NCBI GenBank assembly: GCA_032718475.1
Contig: JAUCBJ010004177.1
Span: forward strand, 1-64,000
Length of the DNA stretch: 64,000 bases
Reading direction: 5' to 3'
Origin: Nemertoderma westbladi
Taxonomy: Eukaryota > Xenacoelomorpha > Nemertodermatida > Nemertodermatidae
Below the pieces are notes generated by a model that made no database searches, had not been told where the DNA came from, and saw nothing but the letters and a program-made list of their open reading frames with translations. Position 1 is the first letter of the stretch; the number at the start of each line of letters is the position of its first letter. Below, in pieces: positions 56,571 to 64,000 of the stretch. The translations under genes and the position numbers were made by a program.

Positions 56571-59174
56571 ATGACATATCCGAGTCAGAGAAGATCAAGA
56601 AATAGGACGGACGAACCACACCAGACAAGGGAAACTATACAGCACCCGTCGAATCCATTAGAAGCGCAGGCAATGGGGATGGCCACGTTGATCGATGCGT
56701 TGAAAACGAGGATCGAATTACCACCCGTGGAACCGTTCAAATTCGATGGGAGCAGGCCGGAAGAATACTTACAGTTTCGGCGAATGTATAGTAACGAAAT
56801 ACTAACAAAAAACTTGACGCAGGCGGAGTGCCTAAAGTATCTACAAGTGTACACGGGAGGCCCAGCATACGATATCGTGAGGCAATACCAAGGAATAGAG
56901 GGCGGCTTCACGACAGCATGGCGGGCACTGGATAGGGAATACGGGCACCCGGCCAAGATCATCAGGCAGACGCTGAGAGGCATAACATCGGGTGGCCTAC
57001 AGGATAATCCCGTTAGCATTAAGACGTTTGCTAACAAAGTCGAGAAGGCGCTGATCGTGCTGAAGACGCTAGACGCGCCATACGAACTCAACGCGTCCAA
57101 TAACATCACCACGATAGCGCAGGCACTACCGAGCTGGCTGCGCAACAAATGGAGGAAGGTCGCTTTCTCCACCCGAGACAAGAAGGGTACGGAACCAGGT
57201 TTAGAAGAAATGTCAAACTTCTTAAATTACGAGGCTGAACTAATAACGGACCCAGTTTATAGTGAAGATAGCCTGGGAAAGGGACCAAAGACGGATCATT
57301 ATAGGCCCAAACCAGAGCACAATACATCGAACGCGTTACCGAGACTCAGGCAATCATTTCCATATGCAGCGACGCAGGGGACTGCAAGTCCACAGGCAAG
57401 CGAAGATAGGACAACATCAAGGGACGGACAGGGGAACAATAACAACATGAATAAACATAACCCCAATACGTCCAGTAGGTCAAACCCAGTCAATAAGAAT
57501 AGTAGGGACTTTGGTACGAATATAACTGCGATACGCAACGCATTATATAAAGAGGGCTATGACCCAAAGAGCAAATGCCAGTTACACGCAAATGCGCTTC
57601 ATAAAACCATGAACTGCAGGTACTGGCAGGCGCTACCGAGGCAAGACCAGATAGATTACGCGTCGAGCAATAAAATCTGCTCGCGATGTGTGAAGAGTGG
57701 ACACAAGGCCAGGGAATGCCAAGAGAAGCCGGTCAAGTTTGGCCAAAGGAGAGGCCAGACGATGGCAACAAGCACAATAGGGGCGAAGAAGAGAGGAACA
57801 GTGCTACTTGGAGTAGTACCAGTACGAGTGATTGGGGAAGGCAATCGATCAGTAACAACACTAATGCTGGTTGATAGTGGAGCCGCCTTCACATTAGTTG
57901 AGGAATGGATAGCCGAAGAAATAGGGTTGAGAACGAGGCCAAGCAGGATGGCGGTGACAACCATCTCTAGCAAAGACGAGATCCTAGAGATGAGGACAGG
58001 ACGGTGCGCAATTGCAGCAGTGGCACCAGGATGCGATTATGGGGCAACCATCGACCCCATCCAAGTAATAGAGTCAATTAACATCAATGCCAGGCGGCCA
58101 ACGAACATCGAGGTCGAGCAATACAAATTCCTGGACAACATTGACTTCTCAATCCCAGACGTGGACGTTAGGAAGGTATCCATCATAGTAGGAATGGACT
58201 GCCCGACGGCCCACGAAAGAATGCAAACGGTCTTCGGCGAAGACAAGCAGAGTGACCCGGTGGCCATATTAACACCATTCGGGTGGACACTGACAGGCCC
58301 AATTAAGAGTAATATACCATTCAATGTGTCCGAGAGTTCAGGATGCATGGTGCCAGGAACCGACGAGATAGAGGAGAGGTCAGAGATGGGCAATAGTGGT
58401 AGACAGCTAGAAGTAGGAGCAACACCAAGAGAGTGGGCGGAGGAGAATGGTATGGATGCAGAAGATCTGGAGACGATGGGTTGGAATAAGGGTCCCAGCA
58501 AGTATCGGTATGGAGACGGAGAGGAGCGGACGGTGGAGTGTCGGGAGGACAAACCGGAGAAGTGTCCGGTCGAGTGTCCAGAGGAGCGTCCGGAAGAGAC
58601 GCCGGTCCGGTTGAGAGGCATACCGACAAGGGGGAAGCCGAGTAAGAATACAAGATGGAAAGGGAGAAGATGTGAGACGATCAGACCAGGGGCAGAGAAG
58701 CCCATGAATAAACATACGGTGGACAAAGGAGCCGGGAGAATAGGAGGCGTGCTGCGTACGCACGCGGAACTAACAGAGTGCGAGGGGGCATTACATGGGC
58801 AGACATCGAGTACACCGAAGGACGAACGGGGGTCGTTGAAGCCTTTAATGCCAGCACACATATTAAGGGGGAGGCCAGCAGAGGTGGCACCTAAGATTAA
58901 GGAGAAGAACAGGGGCGGCATTATACCGCCGGGTGACACGTTGAAGGGTGGCACTTTGCCGCCAAGGGACGACCACGAGATCAGAAACATAAATAGAAGA
59001 CAGCATTTACAAAAACAGGAGAAAAGACCACCTATCGAATTAACAAGGAGAGCGGAGCGAAGAATTAGAGAACCTATAGGGGGGCAGTGGGAGAGTTGCC
59101 TGCTGGAGGAATCACCCCTTGGGTCGCTGAGTTGTCCAACAGGTTGGACTGGGATGGAAGAGTTAGATCCGTAA
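56571..59174 (+). CDS. BEL/Pao-type Gag and aspartic protease polyprotein
   Basis: 867 codons from the first ATG; the frame is open further upstream to about 56450, so translation probably enters from ORF2. Residues 35-215 match BEL/Pao Gag: IELPPVEPFKFDGSRPEEYL, FRRMYSNEI, FANKVEKALIVLKTL, LPSWLRNKW. A CCHC knuckle (ICSRCVKSGHKARECQ) is at about residue 370. The protease has TLMLVDSGAAFTLVEEW at about 430-447, the catalytic Asp being in DSGA. GMDCPTAHERM and ILTPFGWTLTGPI at 540-575 are the conserved end of the BEL/Pao protease region. Then, instead of a reverse transcriptase, come about 180 unrecognised residues. LKPLMPAHILRGRP at about 758 resembles the tail that follows integrase in BEL elements, suggesting an in-frame pol deletion. 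Confidence 0.85.
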   Translation: MTYPSQRRSRNRTDEPHQTRETIQHPSNPLEAQAMGMATLIDALKTRIELPPVEPFKFDGSRPEEYLQFRRMYSNEILTKNLTQAECLKYLQVYTGGPAYDIVRQYQGIEGGFTTAWRALDREYGHPAKIIRQTLRGITSGGLQDNPVSIKTFANKVEKALIVLKTLDAPYELNASNNITTIAQALPSWLRNKWRKVAFSTRDKKGTEPGLEEMSNFLNYEAELITDPVYSEDSLGKGPKTDHYRPKPEHNTSNALPRLRQSFPYAATQGTASPQASEDRTTSRDGQGNNNNMNKHNPNTSSRSNPVNKNSRDFGTNITAIRNALYKEGYDPKSKCQLHANALHKTMNCRYWQALPRQDQIDYASSNKICSRCVKSGHKARECQEKPVKFGQRRGQTMATSTIGAKKRGTVLLGVVPVRVIGEGNRSVTTLMLVDSGAAFTLVEEWIAEEIGLRTRPSRMAVTTISSKDEILEMRTGRCAIAAVAPGCDYGATIDPIQVIESININARRPTNIEVEQYKFLDNIDFSIPDVDVRKVSIIVGMDCPTAHERMQTVFGEDKQSDPVAILTPFGWTLTGPIKSNIPFNVSESSGCMVPGTDEIEERSEMGNSGRQLEVGATPREWAEENGMDAEDLETMGWNKGPSKYRYGDGEERTVECREDKPEKCPVECPEERPEETPVRLRGIPTRGKPSKNTRWKGRRCETIRPGAEKPMNKHTVDKGAGRIGGVLRTHAELTECEGALHGQTSSTPKDERGSLKPLMPAHILRGRPAEVAPKIKEKNRGGIIPPGDTLKGGTLPPRDDHEIRNINRRQHLQKQEKRPPIELTRRAERRIREPIGGQWESCLLEESPLGSLSCPTGWTGMEELDP

Positions 59175-59333
59175 AAGGTGCGGGCAGAGGTGTTACCTGT
59201 CTTCTAGAAGGGGCACCTTAAATTAGAGTTAGTGTGAAGTTTAGTCGTCCAAGTTTTGGACTGAGGGGGGTGGGATTAAGGGCGAGACGCCCTTCCCACA
59301 CAAATAAAATAAAATAAAAATAAAAATAAATAA
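59175..59333. other. Inter-ORF noncoding segment
   Basis: Contains a possible stem (AAGGGCGAGACGCCCTT at 59278-59294) followed by A-rich AAATAAAATAAA repeats that include AATAAA, a possible poly-A signal for a transcript of the upstream genes. Confidence 0.4.
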
Positions 59334-60000
59334 AAGTTAGTTAGTTAGTAGGTACGTAGTACCTAGAGTTAGTTAGTTAATAGGTACGTAGTACCTAGAG
59401 TTAGTTAGTTAATAGGTACGTAGTACCTAGAGTTAGTTAGTTAATAGGTACGTAATACCTAGAGTTAGTTAGTTAATAGGTACGTAGTACCTAGAGTTAG
59501 TTAGTTAATAGGTACGTAGTACCTAGAGTTAGTTAGTTAGTAGGTACGTAGTACCTAGAGTTAGAGTTAGTAGGTACGTAGTACCTAGTTAGAGTTAGAG
59601 TTAGTAGGTACGTAGTACCTAGTTAGAGTTAGAGTTAGTAGGTACGTAGTACCTAGTTAGAGTTAGAGTTAGTAGGTACGTAGTACCTAGTTAGAGTTAG
59701 AGGGTACGTAATGCCTAGTTAGAGTTAGAGTTAGAGGGTAGGTAGTACCGATAGAGTTAGAGTTAGTAGGTACGTAGTACCTAGTTAGAGTTAGAGTTAG
59801 TAGGTACGTAGTACCTAGTCAGAGTTAGAGTTAGAGGGTACGTAGTACCATTAGTTAGAGTTAGAGTTGGAGGGTGCGTAATGCCTAGTTAGAGTTAGAG
59901 TTAGAGGGTAGGTAGTACCGATAGAGTTAGAGTTAGTAGGTACGTGGTACCTAGTTAGAGTTAGAGTTAGAGGGTACGTAGTACCATTAGTTAGAGAGAG
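59334..60000. repeat. 32-34-bp minisatellite inside the LTR element
   Basis: About 20 units built from AGTTAGTTAGTTAATA or AGAGTTAGAGTTAG plus AGGTACGTAGTACCT. The second part is an inverted repeat, GGTAC-GTA-GTACC, so every unit can form a small stem. The first seven units are 32 bp, later ones about 34 bp with GTTAGA repeats. Not coding. Confidence 0.93.
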
Positions 60001-60495
60001 AGAGTAAGAGGTAAAAGGGGTAAAATAAGATATAGATATTAGATAGCAGTAAGTAGAGTTAGTAGTGAGAGGGGGGCATATGAGTGCAGCTGGATAAATC
60101 GTGTGGCCACACGACGCATACTGCTGTACTGCATAGGCCCACTGAGTAGGCCAGAATATGGATCAGAGAATAGAATAAATCCATAGGCAGTAGTAAGTAG
60201 TAGGACAGTAGAATCAAAGCAAAATAAATAAGTAAATAGAATAGGGCTAAAAAATCGAAAATAGTGGTAACACAAGGAAAGTCGTTCTAGAACATAATAA
60301 AAGTAACGGACGGAAATCGTAAATTAGGCTGATTTACTAGCTCCGAAATTAATTAGATTAAATTAAGCTTGAAAGGCGCAGTTAAGTAGAAAAGTAGGCC
60401 ATTATCGAACTGTAGGAAACATCTCAATACATCACTCATCTGTATTGCGCCTTGGTAAGGCACCACCCTACAGGTGAGCGAGTGTAGTGTTCGGA
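60001..60495. other. Noncoding leader of the downstream gene, donor-like splice sites
   Basis: No frame of note. CAGGTGAGCG (60471-60480) and CTTGGTAAGG (60451-60460) fit splice-donor consensus, so a spliced sub-genomic mRNA for the downstream protein is possible. One TTCTAGAA palindrome at about 60285. Confidence 0.35.
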
Positions 60496-60624
60496 ATGGC
60501 GAGTAAGCTGATCAGGAAGAGAAAAGCGGAGTCAGGAGGTATATCAGTTTCGCAGAGGAGCGATAAAGGTATATCAGAAGCGATATATCCTGCAGGAGGA
60601 CTGGATAATGATAAGTTTGCTTAA
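60496..60624 (+). CDS. Short basic ORF, possible N-terminus of the zinc-knuckle protein
   Basis: 42 codons starting MASKLIRKRKAESGG, with a basic cluster resembling a nuclear localisation signal. It overlaps the start of the next frame, which is open back to 60512. It could be the true N-terminus joined by an indel near 60610, or an upstream ORF. Confidence 0.35.
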   Translation: MASKLIRKRKAESGGISVSQRSDKGISEAIYPAGGLDNDKFA

Positions 60625-62254
60625 CTTATTCATGACCGTAGTTATCGAAAGGGAACCAGGGGCATTTCTGTTATCGGGATCACCCCTAAGCTACAGGAGA
60701 GCCTTTAAGACGGCCTTTGACGGTCTGGTAGACCACCCGGGGCTGAAGGGCGAGTCGGTGTACTACAACAGCCGACATCTGGTAGATGGGGAGACAGATA
60801 CACCGTATCAGAGATGGGAGCAGCTAGAGATGGATAGACGGGAAGCAAAGCGACTGGAAGAAGTCGCTAGACGGGAGAGGATAGAAGCAGAGGAGAGGGA
60901 AGAGGAGGCCAGGGCACAGAGTTACGGCTTCGAGGAACAGGCGGGCCTAGACGAACTTCATTGGACTTCGTCGGGGAGTTCGGGGGAGTCTCTAGGACAA
61001 GAATTGGGATGGACGGTGGGATCGCCGAAACAGTCGACGTCGGGGTTGCAGACGATGCCCATACCAGCGGGCACCGAGGGCGACCAACCGCCAAGGAAGC
61101 TAAGGGAGCTAGAGGGATGAAGAGCTACGGGCGAAAGCCAAGGCGGGAAGGGACATAGTGGATCCATCGGGATACCGGGATTGGAGACGCTACCGGAAGA
61201 AGAGGACGACGACGACGAATTCGGAGAGATACCGCCCATCGAAAGGATAGGCCACTCGGACACGGACTGGGTTGGCGGAAGGGTGGTGACGGCCAGTGGG
61301 GCAAGGGCCTTCTGGAACAGATCCGGCAAGCGGACCTGGGTGCACGAGGGGCCGGCGATGGATTTCGCGGGGAGCACCATCAGGTTGGGCGAGCAACCGG
61401 GGACGGCACCACGGATAGTATTCGGGGAGACGATGCCCGAGAGGGGCGGAGAGATAGACGTAAACAGGGAGAGCAACGTAGAGAAGTTCGCCTACCAGCG
61501 ACTCCATAGACCGCGGAGATCGCTTGGGACGAAGGACGAGGTGGGACGCGAGACATTGGTACTCGGCTGCGACTACTGTGGGAGACAGACCCATCAGGAA
61601 AGCAGCTGCCTATACCGGTTCCAACGGGGAACCTTTTGTCTCTATTGTAGAGAACCAAGTCACAGGATGGGGGCGTGTCCACGGTTGCATAACCGATGTC
61701 CAAAGTGCCACTTTCGGGGGCACTACGGACGCGAGTGCGACTGGATGAGCGACGAGGAGAAGTTCACGAGGTTCGAGGAGTGGGCCGACGTCGGGGCCAT
61801 GACGCGCCAGCGCATGAAGGCCCAAGAGTTCAAGTGGGGTTTCTTCCTCATAAACCAGGAGACCCACATGGTAATCATAAAGCGAAGGTTACCGTTTACC
61901 TATCAAGAGGTAGCTACGGCGGCATCGTTCGCCGGAGTTATGAACACGCAACGGTACCTGGACAGGTGGACACCAGAGAACCGGAGGGAGTTTAGGGATT
62001 TCTTGGCGGAACACGTACCAAAGGCAATGAAGATGATCCTATGGGACGCCACACGAGGGAAACAACCAGGCCATTCTGAGGGGCCACCGGCGAAGCGGTG
62101 TCGGGCTTTAATAACACCAGCGCCCAAGGAGCCGACGACCGGGATCAGCAAGGAAGTGGCAGCGAAGGTCCGGAAGCAGAAAGCGGATGATGCCAGAGGA
62201 GCAGTGATAACCAAGAAACGGGCCAGGGAGGAGGACGTGAGGAGGTACAGATGA
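60608..62254 (+). CDS. Triple-CCHC zinc-knuckle protein with an in-frame TGA (LTR element 3' ORF)
   Basis: A single register of 549 codons from 60608 to 62254, interrupted only by TGA at 61118-61120; the parts have ATGs at 60608 and 61181. Residues 80-110 are a charged helix (REAKRLEEVARRERIEAEER). Just after the TGA is an acidic EEEDDDD stretch. Three perfect C-x2-C-x4-H-x4-C knuckles follow: CDYCGRQTHQESSC (61570-61611), CLYCREPSHRMGAC (61637-61678) and CPKCHFRGHYGREC (61697-61738). Then comes a folded-looking helical region (WADVGAMTRQRMKAQEFKWG; YLDRWTPENRREFRDFLAEH) and a basic tail ending KKRAREEDVRRYR. The knuckles imply single-stranded nucleic-acid binding. It occupies the place of env but has no signal peptide or membrane segment. 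I know no named family. GGA-TGA-AGA may be a CGA codon lost by deamination, or a readthrough site. Confidence 0.75.
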
Positions 62255-62962
62255 GTTCCCGGAGGCGAGGGAATGAGACTGAGACTGGGACGTGGTGCGC
62301 CTGGAAGGCGCCGCATGTAACGTACGAACTATTAAGTATAAATTTAATTAATGCAAATAACTATATAAGTGCAATTCGTATGTACGTACGTAGTGATTAG
62401 CAGTAAAATACATACGTTTGGAGTAAGTACTATAGTCATACAACCTTTCTCAATTAGCTACTGGGACTGGGGGACAATTGACTATGGCACTATGGACGAG
62501 ACAACTGACAATTTCACACTTCTTGAGTGCGGCGGCACGAGAGGGGGGGGAGGTTCGTCAGGAGAGATGGAGCAGTCAAAGTGGACTTGAGAATCGGAAT
62601 AAGAGTGTGAAGTGCGGAGAGAGTGCGAGCGCAATTCTAGCGTGGGGGGGGGAGAATGAGAGGCTGAGTAAGGGACGAGGAGGTCCGGGGGTATGAGAGA
62701 GTTAGGGTGAGAGTGAAGGTTAGATAGGGCGTAAGTGTTGGGGAAACAAAATCGCGTGAAGAGGTGAGCGCGATCGGCCCGACATGAGACGCCAGGCGTA
62801 AAGGGTAGCGTTATCATACCCAGAGGGAGCGGCCTGGAAAGCCGACTCCGAGAGAAAAGATTTCCACCCCACACCCGATGCTAGATCGGGATCCAGCGGG
62901 ATTGTAGCGCACTTTTTTTGGTTGATGCTATCTTCTTACCGGGAAGATAGCATGGGGGGGAG
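62255..62962 (+). promoter_or_regulatory. 3' noncoding region with polypurine tract
   Basis: About 700 bp without a supported gene, purine-rich on the plus strand. GGGGGGGAG at 62954-62962 directly before the 3' LTR is the expected polypurine tract that primes plus-strand DNA. GGGAAGATAGCATGG preceded by ATGCTATCTTC (62926-62955) forms a stem just upstream. Confidence 0.7.
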
Positions 62963-63500
62963 TGTTAGCTTATTCAATCCCGCCAACACCCCATAAAGTT
63001 ATTAGCCGATAAGCAATATTGGGAGCCGCGAGATTGGGTAATTAACCAACTCGCGCCATCCCAATAAGAATGGGAAGGAAGCACACAATAGAGGGTCAGG
63101 GGCCAAACCCCTAACCCAAGGAGAACAGGTGGAGTGAACGGGAATACTCCACGGGGCGCCAACAAGGGTATTAACCAATCAGAGGGGGGAATGGCATCGA
63201 TTGAGTAGCAGTAAGGCCACCATGCAATATAACCAATAACCTATTAATCAGTGATTCAGTTATACCAGTGCAGCAGTGCTAGCGTAGGGTACAGCCAATT
63301 AGTTTAGTTAGGGGATCACGGGACTTTAGTTACCGTATCCCGCCTTGTACACATTCACAACATATCTATATCTTATAACCTCCTATTATACACCGAACTT
63401 CAGAACTCAGTCACTTTATTTCATCCTTATACACGGCGGGGACGCGTGGACTAAATTACCACAACCGGATAAATCGGGATCCCTCTTGGATCCCGTCACA
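62963..63500 (+). repeat. 3' LTR
   Basis: 538 bp, partner of 52615-53153, about 98% identical. It ends TCCCGTCACA and is followed by the target duplication ATAAT. Confidence 0.93.
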
Positions 63501-63505
63501 ATAAT

Positions 63506-64000
63506 TGAAAAATGGTCCCCACAGCAGCTCACTGATAGTCACGGATAGTAGCACCAAATCTAATTTGGGAGGATCAGGAAACACAGCTGTTTCTCTAAAG
63601 AGCAGCATTTGCCTTAAGACGACATCATCTATAACTTAGAATAATATAATTATATTTTACAATAATAATAATAATATTGACAGTGTCCTTTAATCACAGG
63701 TATTTTATGGAAAAAATATGAACTCAGGAGTTATCCTACTGCATACTCCTAATGTATATTATCCGCTTTACTGAAATTTAAAATGAAGGTATTCGACTTT
63801 TATACTAGTTGATCTTAGCTGGAATAGAATAGGCCACGAATAAGAGTAATCAATAAAAATTAATTCCATGGCAGGTACCATGGAATCAGGCTCACCTCTT
63901 CTATATTTTAGGATTCTATACTATATGAGATCAATCTTCACTTTCTGTAGGTGCACAGAGAGGTTCATGGTGACAGCCATAAGAATGTAGAACTTAATGA
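63506..64000. other. Right flank, no gene seen
   Basis: AT-rich single-copy-looking sequence continuing the pre-insertion site from 52565-52614. No frame or repeat supported. Confidence 0.5.

Larger units (their letters stand above)
52615..63500 (+). mobile_element. 10.9-kb BEL/Pao-like LTR retrotransposon lacking a visible polymerase
   Basis: Two LTRs (52615-53153 and 62963-63500) begin TGTTAGC and end GTCACA, and are flanked by ATAAT (52610-52614 and 63501-63505). The internal part encodes a disordered/coiled-coil/Asn-rich leader protein, Gag with CCHC, an aspartic protease, and downstream a separate triple-zinc-knuckle protein. I found no reverse-transcriptase YxDD block, no RNase H and no integrase HHCC or DDE in any frame. 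The LTRs differ at about 11 places, so insertion is recent. It probably depends on a related complete element for replication. Confidence 0.85.

Noticed and set aside
58037-58990. A 317-codon minus-strand gene opposite Gag-protease
   Set aside because: It lies antisense to a frame with clear protease-region motifs and shows no domain.
59560-59990. Telomere-like repeats (GTTAGA)n
   Set aside because: The hexamer is interleaved with GGTACGTAGTACC units inside an LTR element and differs from TTAGGG; it is a minisatellite.
60471-60480. A confirmed splice donor
   Set aside because: CAGGTGAGCG fits the consensus, but no acceptor or transcript evidence is available; kept only as a possibility in the leader entry.

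Overview
This is a repeat-dense, AT-rich eukaryotic window, most likely from an invertebrate animal. The animal call rests on a BEL/Pao-type Gag-protease (a metazoan-restricted retroelement group) alongside RTE-like LINEs, a Ty3/Gypsy remnant and a probable Penelope-like remnant. I cannot name the species. I found no tRNA, rRNA or CRISPR. Only one reading frame looks like a host gene: an intronless leucine-rich-repeat protein on the minus strand at 25400-26980.

Layout. 1-9830: a 48-bp satellite (about 170 copies) split by a 1.6-kb element flanked by TTAA. 10636-11990: a 44-bp satellite. 12441-13602: a small GC-rich cassette between inverted repeats, holding part of a reverse-transcriptase-associated zinc-finger/nuclease-like domain. 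14425-18525: a 23-bp satellite with a 1012-bp higher-order duplication. 19337-22142: a 39-bp satellite (13 codons) interrupted by a 685-bp inverted-repeat element. 22324-25205: 29-bp and 53-bp satellites. 25400-26980: the LRR gene. 27011-29402: LINE, foldback and MITE pieces.

30100-39915 is a nest. A giant foldback element has an RTE-like LINE inside it (11-bp target duplication). That LINE holds a second, minus-strand LINE (15-bp target duplication), and the right foldback arm has expanded locally into a 59-bp satellite and received a MITE. 40879-52564 is a graveyard of two more TTAA-flanked elements, degraded LINE, Penelope-like and Gypsy pieces, a second foldback copy, and a 1.05-kb foldback transposon with a 10-bp target duplication.

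52615-63500 is the most coherent system: a 10.9-kb LTR retrotransposon with about 98% identical LTRs and a 5-bp target duplication (ATAAT). It has BEL/Pao-like Gag and an aspartic protease but no visible reverse transcriptase, RNase H or integrase catalytic core. Upstream of Gag it has a long disordered, coiled and Asn-rich reading frame. Downstream it has a second protein with three CCHC zinc knuckles. Two frame changes fall exactly on G10 runs, and one in-frame TGA interrupts the downstream protein. It looks like a recently active, non-autonomous element carrying accessory genes.

All identifications come from reading sequence and translated frames by eye; no database search was made.
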